Positions 32,772-41,924 of a DNA stretch of 64,000 bases are shown here, piece after piece. Source of the DNA: Mycobacterium sp. E3198 (lineage in GTDB: Bacteria > Actinomycetota > Actinomycetes > Mycobacteriales > Mycobacteriaceae); the NCBI RefSeq assembly GCF_001667015.1, contig NZ_LZIS01000204.1, positions 1-64,000 on the forward strand, given 5' to 3'. The notes beneath the pieces are model-generated. The model did no database searches. It was not told the origin of the DNA and was given only the letters and a program-made list of their open reading frames with translations. How positions within the stretch are numbered: the first letter of the stretch is position 1; every line of letters starts with the position of its first letter. A program made the position numbers and the translations under genes.

Positions 32772-33665
32772 TTACGCCGGCTGGCCCACCGCGTCTTGGC
32801 GCCGCGCCTCGACCCCGTCATGGGTCGCGACGGCCTCGACGCGCGCCAGTTTGACGATCGCCGCCGTCGCCACCAGCGCCGCCGTCACCAGCGCCAACGA
32901 ACCGGCGCGCCCGGCGTTGAGAGTCTCGTCGAGGACGACGACACCCAGCACCGCCGCCACGACCGGCTGCGACATCTGCAGGGTCGGCATCGACGCGGTC
33001 AGGGGCCCGGCCCGGAACGCGGCCTGGCTCCAGACCACGCCGCCCGCCGCGGCCAGGATGCACCCGTATAACTCGGGGGTTCCGGCCGCCGCCCAACCGC
33101 CGTCGCCGAGCCGGGCGACCACCTCCTTGGTCAGCACCGCGAAGACCCCCCACAGCGATCCCGAGACGAACGCGAACAACGCGGCGGCCAGGGCGCCTCC
33201 CCGGATCCGGCCGACCACCAGGCACGCCACCAACAGCGGCGCCAGCACGGCGGCCACGGCCACCCAGGTGCCCAGCGATGCGCCGGACCGGCCGGCCTGC
33301 GGGTTGCCGACGACGACGATCACGATGACCGCGGCGGTCAGCAGCCCGGCCCAGATCCACTCGCCGCCGGTCACCGTGCGGTGCCACACCCTGGCGCTGA
33401 TGGGCAGCGCGAACAGCAGCGACAGCATCAGCAACGCCTGCACCAGCAGCACCGAACCCCGCCCCAGCGCGGCCGCCTGCAACGCGATGCTCGCCACCAA
33501 CAGCAGGGCGCCCCCCCACCACCGCCGGTTGCGCAGCAGCTTGGCGAACAGTTCGATGTCGCCGACGGACCGGTCGGTGATGCAGTGCGCCGCCCGCTGC
33601 TGCAGCACGTCACCGATCGCGATGCACAGAGCGGAAGCCAGCGCCAGCGCAGCGGCGCTAACCAT
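32772..33665 (-). CDS. DMT/EamA-type membrane transporter
   Basis: 297 residues with about nine or ten hydrophobic segments in two similar halves (VSAAALALASALCIAIGDVL; GTWVAVAAVLAPLLVACLV; VVAAVLGVVVLDETL). The VVVLDETL near the end is a common EamA-type motif. Substrate not evident. Its start overlaps the stop of the MMPL-type gene by 8 nt, so the two are one unit. Confidence 0.8.
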   Translation of the reverse strand: MVSAAALALASALCIAIGDVLQQRAAHCITDRSVGDIELFAKLLRNRRWWGGALLLVASIALQAAALGRGSVLLVQALLMLSLLFALPISARVWHRTVTGGEWIWAGLLTAAVIVIVVVGNPQAGRSGASLGTWVAVAAVLAPLLVACLVVGRIRGGALAAALFAFVSGSLWGVFAVLTKEVVARLGDGGWAAAGTPELYGCILAAAGGVVWSQAAFRAGPLTASMPTLQMSQPVVAAVLGVVVLDETLNAGRAGSLALVTAALVATAAIVKLARVEAVATHDGVEARRQDAVGQPA

Positions 33666-36015
33666 GTTCGCTCACCGCCGTCGTGGGCCACCGCTTGATC
33701 AGGGGCCGTGGCTGGTGTTCGTCGGCGGCCCAGCGACGCCGTGCCACCGCGGCGGCGGCGGCTTCGCCGGTCGCCAGCCGGTCACGCAGCCAGGTCAGCG
33801 GTGTGGGCGCCCACCAGGTCCACCGGCCCAGCACGTGGATGAACGCCGGGACCAAGACCATCCGCACCAGGGTGGCGTCGGCCAGCACCGCGAGCGTCAG
33901 GCCGACGCCGAGCATGCGCATGAACGACACGTGCGCGGGGATCAGCGCGGCGAACGAGATCGACATCACCAGCGCGGCGGTGGTCACCACCCGGCCGATG
34001 CCGGCCAGGCCCAACGCAGTGCTCTCATCCGTGACGGCGTGGGCCTCGGCCGGGCTCGGGTGCGCCTCCCGGGCCGGCGGGGACGCCAGCCAGTATTCGT
34101 GGATCCGGGAGACCAGGAACACCTCGTAATCCATCGCCAGCCCAAAGGCGATGCAGAACAACAACACGGGGATGTTGGCGTTCAGCGTCCCGTTGGGTGT
34201 GGTCCCCAGCGCGCCGAGGTGGCCGTCCTGGAAGATCCACACCATCGCGCCGAACGCCGCCGTCAGCGACAACACGTTGCACACCAGCGCCTGCAGCGGC
34301 AGCACCGCGCTGCCGGTGAGCAAGAACAGCAGCGTGAAGGTGATCAGGGCGATCAGCGCCAGCACCGTCGGCAGCCGCGTGGTGATCGCGTCGACGCTGT
34401 CGCGGTTGAGCTGCGCCAGCCCGGTCATCTCCACGGCCCGCCCCGCCGGAGCCTTGACCGCGTGCAAGCGGTCCAGTTGCGTGTTTGACGCTGGTGAGTA
34501 CAGGGGCGCGGTGGTGGCCACCGTGAAGAACGCGCTGCCGTTGGCCATGCCCGTGGCGGCGGCGGGCGGCCCCGCCGGGGAGCCCGCCACGAACGTCCCG
34601 GTCGGCGCCGTGACCGCGGAGACGTCGGGCACGCGCGACAGGTCCGCGGCGTAGCGCTCCAGGTCGGCGGGGGTCACGCCCCGGGCGTCGGGGACGACGA
34701 CGGACACCGAGGTTCCCAGCCCGTTGCCGAAATCGTTGTCGAGCATGTCGGCGACCTGGCGCGCCGACGCCGATCGGGGCAGCACCCGCTCGTCCGGAAA
34801 ACCCCACTTCACCCCAAGGAACGGGACGCCCAGCAACAGCAGCAGCGCGACGACGGCCAGGCCGGCTGGCAGGGCGTGGCGCAGCACGAACTTCGTCGAC
34901 CGATACCAGAACAGCGAATACACCGGCTTGTGCGCGTGGTCGCGCCACGACGGCGCCCGCGGCGGCACCCGCCGGGCCAGCCAGCGGCGGACGTCCAGCG
35001 CGTCCAGCCGGGGCCCGAGCAGCGCGATCGCGGCCGGGGTCACCACCACGGACGCGAACGCGACGATGACCGCCGTGGCCACGATGGTGTAGGCCGACGA
35101 TTTCAGGAAGTACATCGGGAACAGCGCCATCACCGCCATCGACAACCCGACGGTCGTGGCCGAAAACAGCACGGTCCGGCCGGCCGTGGCCATGGTCCGG
35201 AACAGCGCCCGGTCCCGCTCCCCGGCCCGGGCCAGCTCCTCGCGGTAGCGGCTGATGATCAGCAGGTTGTAGTCGATCGCCAGCGCGAGGCCCATCGCGA
35301 TGCTCAGGTCCAGGGCATACGTCGACACGTCGGTGGAAAAGCTGATCAGCCGCAACACCGACATCGTGCAGACGATGACCAGCCCGCCCACGCCGACCGG
35401 CACCGCCGCCGCCACCACCCCGCCCAGCACCCAGACCAGCACCGCGAAGCTCAGCGGAATCGCGATGGCCTCCATCAACACCAGGTCTCTGGCGTTCTGC
35501 TGGTTGATCTGCGCATACGCCACGGCCATGCCGCCGGCGCGCACGGTGACGCCGTCGCGGTCGTGCACCAATTCGCGGGTGAGCGTGCTGGCGTACTTCT
35601 GGGCGTCGTTCTCGCCACCCTGCAGGCCCGCCACGATCAGCCCCGACGAGCCGTCCTTGCTGACCAGCTGGGCGGCGACCCGCGGCGGCGACGTCCAGGC
35701 CGACGAGACGTTGAAGACCCACGGCGATCGTCGCAGCTGGTCGACGAGATCCGTGCCCACCCGGCGCGCCCGATCGCTGCGGGCCCCCGTGGGGTCGCTC
35801 ACCGCGATCAGCATCTGCTGATCGGTTTGGTTGAACCGGTCCCTGAGCAGGGCCGTCGCCCGCGCGGACTCCGAGGTCGGGTCCTGAAAGCCCCCACCCG
35901 ACAGGCCGTTGACCACCGGGATGCCGAAAACAGCCGCCCCCAGCAGCATCAACACCGCTACGCCGATAACGCGTCGCGGCGCGGCGATGGCAAGCCGAGT
36001 GATTCCTTGCAGCAT
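33658..36015 (-). CDS. MMPL-family RND transporter
   Basis: 785 residues with two RND repeats: TM1, an external loop (about 40-190), TM2-6, a hydrophilic loop near 330-370, then a second TM (LPAGLAVVALLLLLGVPFLGVKWGF) and TM8-12. LDLSIAMGLALAIDYNLLIISRYREEL and IAFGLAMDYEVFLVSRIHEYW are the characteristic D-Y-x2-(L/F)-(L/V)-x-S-R proton-relay motifs of TM4 and TM10. MmpL-type proteins export lipids or siderophores. The protein is shorter than most MmpL of lipid loci and has no MmpS gene next to it. Confidence 0.88.
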   Translation of the reverse strand: MLQGITRLAIAAPRRVIGVAVLMLLGAAVFGIPVVNGLSGGGFQDPTSESARATALLRDRFNQTDQQMLIAVSDPTGARSDRARRVGTDLVDQLRRSPWVFNVSSAWTSPPRVAAQLVSKDGSSGLIVAGLQGGENDAQKYASTLTRELVHDRDGVTVRAGGMAVAYAQINQQNARDLVLMEAIAIPLSFAVLVWVLGGVVAAAVPVGVGGLVIVCTMSVLRLISFSTDVSTYALDLSIAMGLALAIDYNLLIISRYREELARAGERDRALFRTMATAGRTVLFSATTVGLSMAVMALFPMYFLKSSAYTIVATAVIVAFASVVVTPAAIALLGPRLDALDVRRWLARRVPPRAPSWRDHAHKPVYSLFWYRSTKFVLRHALPAGLAVVALLLLLGVPFLGVKWGFPDERVLPRSASARQVADMLDNDFGNGLGTSVSVVVPDARGVTPADLERYAADLSRVPDVSAVTAPTGTFVAGSPAGPPAAATGMANGSAFFTVATTAPLYSPASNTQLDRLHAVKAPAGRAVEMTGLAQLNRDSVDAITTRLPTVLALIALITFTLLFLLTGSAVLPLQALVCNVLSLTAAFGAMVWIFQDGHLGALGTTPNGTLNANIPVLLFCIAFGLAMDYEVFLVSRIHEYWLASPPAREAHPSPAEAHAVTDESTALGLAGIGRVVTTAALVMSISFAALIPAHVSFMRMLGVGLTLAVLADATLVRMVLVPAFIHVLGRWTWWAPTPLTWLRDRLATGEAAAAAVARRRWAADEHQPRPLIKRWPTTAVSEHG

Positions 36016-36167
36016 CGGGTATCGCTATACCCAGACACGACCGGTCTGACCCGCGACAGCGGTTTTGGCGGTCGAACACCCGGGTATCGGACGAGACGGT
36101 CCCCGTTAAGTGGATTCGGGTTGCGACAGCGCCGGTTTGGCTGTCCTAGAAGCGGATTGGATAAGCG

Positions 36168-37406
36168 ATGAACGCGACCGACGAGGCCATCACGATCAGG
36201 CATCCAACCGAAAATGACTGGCAAGCGGTCTACGAAAATCAGGCCCGCACCTTCGGCGATCCGGTGGACCCGCGCGCCGTGGAAGCCTGGAAACGCCGGG
36301 TCGAACTCGAGGACATCCTGGTCGCCGAGGACGTTTCCGACCCGGAGCATCCCAGTTTGGTGGGCACCTCGATCATCTACCGGGCGCGGCTCACCGTGCC
36401 CGGTGGCGGCAGCCTGCGAGCCGCGTGGCTGACGATGATCGCGGTCGCGTCGACCCATCAGGGAACCGGGATATGGGCACAGCTGAGCGCCCAGGGGCTG
36501 GGGAAACTCATCGAGCGGGGCTACCCGATCGTCTGTGGTGTCCCGACCCAGACCGCCATGTACGACGGTTTCGGCGCCGGGGTGGCGAGCTACGCCCACT
36601 GCTATTCGATCGACCGCCGCTTCGCGAAGCTGCGTCACGCGCCGGGCGGCAACAGGGCGCGGGAAGTCAACGCCGAGGAGGCGAGTCGCCTCTTGCCCGG
36701 AATCTACGAACGATGGTGCGCGATGACCAACGGGGCGGTGGAGCGCGACGACGCATGGTGGGCCGACTTTTTGGAGGACCGGCCCACGCAGCGGGGCAAC
36801 GGGTCCGCGCTGAATTTCACCGTCCACCCCGACGGCTTTCTGGCGTATCGAGTCATCGGTGCGGGCAAACACGCGTTTCGGCCGCCGTTCGGCTCGGTGA
36901 TCGTCGAGGACTTCTTCGCCGTCACCGACGAGGCTCATACCGAGCTGCTGCAGACCCTCTTGGCGTTGGAGATGTTCGACACCATCGAGATCGACGTCCC
37001 CGTCGACGATCCGCTGCCGCTCAAGCTGCGCGACCAGCGCACCGCCCAGACCACCGGGATGAGCGATTTCCTGTGGGTGCGGATCAATGACGTCCCCGAG
37101 GTGCTCGGTGAGCGGGTGTACGCGGCCGACACCGACGTCGTGCTCGACGTCACAGACCCCCTGAACCTCGCCGGAGGACGGTTCCTGCTTCAGACGCGTG
37201 ACGGTACCGGCAAATGCACACCGCACGACGGGCCCGCGGACGTCGAAATCGGCCTGGCCGAACTGGCCACGCTCTATATGGGTGCGCACCGCGCGTCCCA
37301 GCTGTTGCGGGCCGGCCGCATCACCGAACTGCGCCCGGGCGCGTTACGCGACCTGGATGCCGCCTTCGCGACAGACCGTGCCCCCTACTGCGGAACGCTT
37401 TTTTGA
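36168..37406 (+). CDS. Eis-like GNAT N-acetyltransferase
   Basis: 412 residues. The first 130 form a GNAT domain with the acetyl-CoA pyrophosphate loop VASTHQGTGIWAQLS (about 88-102); a second GNAT-like half and a C-terminal sterol-carrier-like domain follow. It ends in CGTLF, like Eis, whose terminal carboxylate acts in catalysis. Eis enzymes multiply acetylate aminoglycosides and other amines. This is a paralogue in a new context, not the Rv2416c locus. Substrate unknown. Confidence 0.86.
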   Translation: MNATDEAITIRHPTENDWQAVYENQARTFGDPVDPRAVEAWKRRVELEDILVAEDVSDPEHPSLVGTSIIYRARLTVPGGGSLRAAWLTMIAVASTHQGTGIWAQLSAQGLGKLIERGYPIVCGVPTQTAMYDGFGAGVASYAHCYSIDRRFAKLRHAPGGNRAREVNAEEASRLLPGIYERWCAMTNGAVERDDAWWADFLEDRPTQRGNGSALNFTVHPDGFLAYRVIGAGKHAFRPPFGSVIVEDFFAVTDEAHTELLQTLLALEMFDTIEIDVPVDDPLPLKLRDQRTAQTTGMSDFLWVRINDVPEVLGERVYAADTDVVLDVTDPLNLAGGRFLLQTRDGTGKCTPHDGPADVEIGLAELATLYMGAHRASQLLRAGRITELRPGALRDLDAAFATDRAPYCGTLF

Positions 37407-37553
37407 GAGCCCTTGCCCTGCAAGGCTTTTAGCTTGATGGGCGTTTTAGTGCGCGTCCGCCCCGGCGCTCGACAGGTATCCTGGCGGACATCGGGATTTC
37501 GCTTCGCGGCAGCACGCCTGTTATTGTCGCGTACGCGGTCTCGGCCGTACACG

Positions 37554-37626
<73 letters not shown>

Positions 37627-37754
37627 CTCATCTTCACATTCGCGGCGCTTTCGGTCGCCGATCGCCATACAATCTCCGAATGTGCCGACGCATGTCGGCA
37701 GGCGCCGACTGGTCGGCATGGCTCCATGGGTCATGACGCGTCAAGAGGTGCCAA

Positions 37755-39329
37755 ATGTCTCTTCTGATCACCGCGCCGGAGGCGCTGACAGCGGCCGCCG
37801 CGGATCTGGGAAATATCGGTTCGTCCATCGAGGCGGTGAGCGCCGCCGCGGCGGGCCCCACGACGGCGGTGCTGGCCGCGGGCGCCGATGAGGTGTCGGC
37901 GGCGATCGCCGCGATATTCGGCGGCCAGGGCCAGGCGTATCAGGCCCTGAGCGCGCGGGCGGCGGCCTTTCATCAGGAATTCGTGCAGGCGTTGACGGCG
38001 GGCGCCGGGCAATACGCGGCCGCCGAGGTCGCCGCCGCGTCGCCGCTGCAGAGCCTGCTCGACGTCATCAACGGGCCCGTCCAGGCGGCGACCGGCCGTC
38101 CGTTGATCGGCAACGGCGCCAACGGCGCGCCGGGGACCGGGGCGCCCGGCGGCAACGGCGGGTGGCTGATCGGCAACGGCGGCAACGGCGGGTCCGGAGC
38201 GTCCGGGGCCACCGGCGTGGCCGGCGGCAACGGCGGGGCCGCCGGGCTGTTCGGCATCGGCGGCGCCGGCGGCACCGGCGGGGCCTCGTCGACCGCCAAT
38301 GGCGCACCCGGTGGCGCCGGTGGGGCCAGCGGGCTGTTCACCCGCGGCGGTCCGGGTGGGGCGGGCGGCGCCTCCACCTTGGCTGGGACCGGCGTCGGGG
38401 GGTTCGGCGGCACAGGCGGAGCCGGCGGGGCCTTCGCCGCCGGCGGAACCGGCGGCGCCGGCGGGCCCGGTCCCATCGGCGGGAACGGCGGGTCCGGCGG
38501 AATGGGCGGGATTTCCGGTTTCGGCGGCACCGGCGGAGTCGGCGGGTCCGGAACCATCGGCGGCAACGGCGGAACCGGCGGCGCGGGCGGAGCGTTCGCC
38601 GCCGGCGGCACCGGCGGCGCCGGCGGGTTCGGCAGCGCCATCGGCGGCAACGGCGGCGGTGGCGGCGCCGGCGGGCTGTTCGCCCACGGCGGCACCGGCG
38701 GCACCGCCGGAGGGGGCACCGCCATCGGCGGCGACGGCGGGCCCGGCGGCGCCGGCGGGCTCCTGTTCGGCGCCGGAGGCGACGGGGGCAGCGGAGGGTT
38801 CGGCGGCGGCATCGGCGGAAAGGGCGGGGCAGGCGGAATCGGCGGGCTGTTCGCCGACGGCGGCGCCGGCGGCGGAGGCGGGGCCGGCAACGGCATCGGC
38901 GGGGACGGCGGCCCCGGCGGCAACGCCGGCATGGTCGCCGGCTCCGGCGGAAACGGCGGCATCGGCGGCGCGGCCGCCGGCGCCGGCTCCATCGGCGGGA
39001 ACGGCGGGGCCGGCGGCAACGCCGGCACGCTCGTCGGCGTCGGCGGCATCGGCGGCGCGGGCGGCGTCGGCGACCTCACCGGCGGGAACGGCGGCGCCGG
39101 CGGTCACGCAGGGGGCATCGGCAACGGCGGGAACGGCGGCGACGGGGGCGCCGCCGGCACGGCCGCCGGCGACAAGGGCGGCAAGGGCGGCGCGGGCGGC
39201 AGCGCCGTGTTGATCGGTGACGGCGGGAACGGCGGCAGCGGTGGGACGGGAACCACACCGGGCACCGCCGGCCCCGGCGGCACGGGCGGGCTGCTGCTCG
39301 GGCAGGACGGGATGGCCGGATTGCCGTAG
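37755..39329 (+). CDS. PE_PGRS family protein
   Basis: 524 residues. The PE domain is at 1 to about 95 (MSLLITAPEALTAAAADL), followed by the PE_PGRS linker GRPLIGNGANG, then about 410 residues of Gly-Gly-Asn/Ala repeats. These proteins are exported by ESX systems, mostly ESX-5, to the cell surface; the PGRS part is probably polyglycine-II-like. AGAGG precedes the ATG. The repetitive GC-rich tract may be unreliable in short-read assemblies. Ends QDGMAGLP with no C-terminal extra domain. Confidence 0.93.
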   Translation: MSLLITAPEALTAAAADLGNIGSSIEAVSAAAAGPTTAVLAAGADEVSAAIAAIFGGQGQAYQALSARAAAFHQEFVQALTAGAGQYAAAEVAAASPLQSLLDVINGPVQAATGRPLIGNGANGAPGTGAPGGNGGWLIGNGGNGGSGASGATGVAGGNGGAAGLFGIGGAGGTGGASSTANGAPGGAGGASGLFTRGGPGGAGGASTLAGTGVGGFGGTGGAGGAFAAGGTGGAGGPGPIGGNGGSGGMGGISGFGGTGGVGGSGTIGGNGGTGGAGGAFAAGGTGGAGGFGSAIGGNGGGGGAGGLFAHGGTGGTAGGGTAIGGDGGPGGAGGLLFGAGGDGGSGGFGGGIGGKGGAGGIGGLFADGGAGGGGGAGNGIGGDGGPGGNAGMVAGSGGNGGIGGAAAGAGSIGGNGGAGGNAGTLVGVGGIGGAGGVGDLTGGNGGAGGHAGGIGNGGNGGDGGAAGTAAGDKGGKGGAGGSAVLIGDGGNGGSGGTGTTPGTAGPGGTGGLLLGQDGMAGLP

Positions 39330-39387
39330 CACGCGCGGCTCCTCGATGTAGTTTCTCGGTGAGACAAGCCGCGTCGAAGGAGCCGCA

Positions 39388-41142
39388 ATGGGGTTCATTC
39401 AGCCGAACCTGCCCGTCGTGGACGCCGAGTGGAGCACGCGGCCGCGGGCCGAGCGGATCGTGCCGATGGCGCGCCACATCGCCGAGAACGGGTTCGGCAC
39501 ACCCCTGGTGATGCACCTGATGTACGGCGTCAAGATCGCGCTGTATGTCCTGGGCGCATGGTTGTTCGCGTGGTCGACGAACGGCATCGGCGGCTTCACC
39601 GACGTGGGCGCGTGGTGGTCCGAGCCGATCGTGTTCCAGAAGGCCGTCCTTTTCACCATGCTGTTCGAAGTCGTCGGCCTCGGTTGCTGTTTCGGGCCGC
39701 TGGCCGGGCGCTACTTCCCGCCGATGGGCTCGATCCTGTACTGGCTGCGACCCGGCACCATCCGATTGCCGCCCTGGCCGGGCAAGGCGCCGCTGACCAA
39801 GGGCAACGACCGAACGCCGCTCGACGCGTTGCTCTACGACGCGCTGCTGGTGTTGCTCGTGATCGCGCTGGTCTCGGACGGCACCGGCCCAATTCCCGTG
39901 CTGGACACCATGATCGGCGTTTTGCCGCGGTGGCAGACCGTCGCCATCCTGGCGGTCCTGGCCGTGCTCAGCCTGCGCGACAAGGTGATCTTCCTGGCCG
40001 CCCGCGGCGAGGTGTACGGGCCGCTGGCGCTGGTCTTCCTGTTCTCCGGAGCGGACATCATCGTCGGCGCCAAGGTGGTCTTCATGGTCATCTGGATCGG
40101 CGCCGCAACCTCCAAGCTGACCCGGCACTTCCCGTTCGTCATCTCCACGATGCTGGCGAACAACCCGTTCATCCCCAGCGGAATTCTCAAGCGCTCGCTG
40201 TTCAAGCGCTATCCGGATGACTTGCGGCCCAGCACATTAGCGGGCGTCATCGCCCACTTCTCGACCGCGGTGGAGGGGCTGGTGCCGCTGGTGCTGTTCT
40301 TCTGCCACGGCGGCTGGCCGACGGCCATCGCCGCGTTCGTGATGATCGTGTTTCACCTCAATATCCTGCTGGCCTTCCCGATGGGCGTGCCGCTGGAGTG
40401 GAACGTGTTCATGATCTTCGGGGTGCTGTCGCTCTTCGTGGCCCACGCGCAGCTGGGGCTGTCGAGCGTCGAGAACCCCCTGCCGGTGGCCATCCTGTTC
40501 GCGGTGCTCGCCGGCACCGTCGTCGTCGGAAACCTGTACCCCCGCAAGGTTTCCTTCCTGCCGGGCATGCGCTACTACGCCGGCAACTGGGACACCACGC
40601 TGTGGTGCGTCAAGCCGTCGGTCGACGACAAGTTCCGCACCGGGTCCCGCGCGCTCGGCCCAATGCAGCACCTGCAGCTCGAGCGCCTCTACGGGTCCAA
40701 AGAAGAAACCCTGGTCCCGCTGCACCTCGCGATGGCGTTCCGCGGGATGAACACCCACGGTCGCGCGCTGTTCACCCTCGTGCACCGCGCGCTGGCCGGC
40801 TACGACGAGGACGACTACAACATCTGCGAGGGCGAGGTCCTGTGCTCGATGGTGCTGGGCTGGAACTTCGGCGACGGGCACATGCACAACGAGTGCCTCA
40901 TCGAGGCGCTGCAGCAGCGGTGCGGGTTCGCCCCCGGCGACGTGCGGGTGGTGATCCTCGACGCACAGCCCATCCACCGACAGCGGCAGGAGTACCGGCT
41001 CGTCGACGCGGCGACCGGCGAGTTCGAGCGCGGCTACCTCGACGTCGAGGACATGGTCACCACCCAGCCCTGGGCCGACGACCTGCCCGTGCACGTCGGT
41101 AGCGGCGCGCCAGACCAGGTCCGGAAGGTCACCGGTCCCTGA
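39388..41142 (+). CDS. DUF3556-type transmembrane protein
   Basis: 584 residues with about ten TM segments in the first 400 residues and a soluble C-terminal part (about 400-584). The large conserved hydrophobic block plus the C-terminal stretch GWNFGDGHMHNECLIEALQQRCGF identify, by memory, the DUF3556 family found in mycobacteria. Function unknown. AAGGAG precedes the ATG. It ends 14 nt inside the convergent DUF3618 gene. Confidence 0.8.
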   Translation: MGFIQPNLPVVDAEWSTRPRAERIVPMARHIAENGFGTPLVMHLMYGVKIALYVLGAWLFAWSTNGIGGFTDVGAWWSEPIVFQKAVLFTMLFEVVGLGCCFGPLAGRYFPPMGSILYWLRPGTIRLPPWPGKAPLTKGNDRTPLDALLYDALLVLLVIALVSDGTGPIPVLDTMIGVLPRWQTVAILAVLAVLSLRDKVIFLAARGEVYGPLALVFLFSGADIIVGAKVVFMVIWIGAATSKLTRHFPFVISTMLANNPFIPSGILKRSLFKRYPDDLRPSTLAGVIAHFSTAVEGLVPLVLFFCHGGWPTAIAAFVMIVFHLNILLAFPMGVPLEWNVFMIFGVLSLFVAHAQLGLSSVENPLPVAILFAVLAGTVVVGNLYPRKVSFLPGMRYYAGNWDTTLWCVKPSVDDKFRTGSRALGPMQHLQLERLYGSKEETLVPLHLAMAFRGMNTHGRALFTLVHRALAGYDEDDYNICEGEVLCSMVLGWNFGDGHMHNECLIEALQQRCGFAPGDVRVVILDAQPIHRQRQEYRLVDAATGEFERGYLDVEDMVTTQPWADDLPVHVGSGAPDQVRKVTGP

Positions 41143-41356
41143 CCCGGCGCACCACCACGATCACCACGATCGACGAGATCCCGACCAGCGAGGCGATCAC
41201 CACGGGCTTCTTCACGAATTCGACCGCCCGCACCTTGAGGTCGTCGGCGAGGCGGCGGGGGTTGGCGCGCTCGGCGAGGGAATCGACGGTGGCCGCCAGC
41301 TGGTCGCGGGCGACGTCGATGTCCCGCTTGATGGCCTCGGGGTCCCGGTCCGCCAC
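41129..41356 (-). CDS. DUF3618 small membrane protein (Rv2520c-like)
   Basis: 75 residues. Asp/Arg-rich helical start (DRDPEAIKRDIDVARDQLAATVDSLAERANP) typical of DUF3618, then one C-terminal TM helix (VVIASLVGISSIVVIVVV) and Arg tail. The GTG at 41354-41356 was chosen because GGAGG lies 8 nt upstream and the length equals Rv2520c; a TTG five codons earlier is possible. Function unknown. Confidence 0.82.
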   Translation of the reverse strand: MADRDPEAIKRDIDVARDQLAATVDSLAERANPRRLADDLKVRAVEFVKKPVVIASLVGISSIVVIVVVRRVRDR

Positions 41357-41450
41357 GTGTCTGTCCTCCAAGTCCGCCTGTGCACCTGAGGCACTACCCT
41401 AGATCAGCCGGCGATAACCCCAACGCTGCGGTGAACAGAAAGGACCCACG

Positions 41451-41924
41451 TTGACCGAGACCACGCGGCTCGCCCCGGGCGACAAGGCGCCCTCCTTCAG
41501 CCTGCCCGACGCCGACGGCAACAAGGTGTCGCTGGCCGACTACAAGGGGCGCCGCGTCATCGTGTACTTCTACCCGGCCGCCTCCACACCGGGATGCACC
41601 AAGCAGGCCTGCGACTTTCGCGACAACCTGCGCGACCTCAACGGCGCCGGCGTCGACGTCGTCGGCATCTCCCCCGACAAGCCGGAAAAGCTGGCCAAGT
41701 TCCGCGACGCCGAGAAGCTGACGTTCCCGCTGTTGTCCGATCCCGACCGCAAGGTGCTGACAGCCTGGGGCGCCTACGGCGAGAAGCAGATGTACGGCAA
41801 GACCGTGACCGGCGTGATCCGCTCGACGTTCCTGGTCGACGAGAAGGGAAAGATCGCCGTCGCGCAGTACAACGTCAAGGCCACCGGCCACGTCGCCAAA
41901 CTCCGGCGCGACCTGTCCCTCTAG
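41451..41924 (+). CDS. bcp: Peroxiredoxin Bcp (thiol-dependent peroxidase)
   Basis: 157 residues, same as Rv2521. It contains PAASTPGCTKQACDFRD, with the peroxidatic Cys (about 45) and a second Cys five residues on, the BCP/PrxQ arrangement. It reduces peroxides with thioredoxin-type donors. The start codon is TTG at 41451. Its stop overlaps the convergent M20 peptidase stop by 3 nt (CTAG). Confidence 0.93.
   Translation: MTETTRLAPGDKAPSFSLPDADGNKVSLADYKGRRVIVYFYPAASTPGCTKQACDFRDNLRDLNGAGVDVVGISPDKPEKLAKFRDAEKLTFPLLSDPDRKVLTAWGAYGEKQMYGKTVTGVIRSTFLVDEKGKIAVAQYNVKATGHVAKLRRDLSL

Noticed and set aside
38100..39300. Repeated GGCGGCAACGGCGG-type units taken as a possible CRISPR or satellite
   Set aside because: These are codons for the Gly-Gly-Asn motif of a PGRS domain, with no spacers of constant length.
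37731..39398. Long minus-strand open frame under the PE_PGRS gene
   Set aside because: Mirror of the Gly-rich repeat, giving Ala/Pro-rich text; the PE domain on the plus strand decides.
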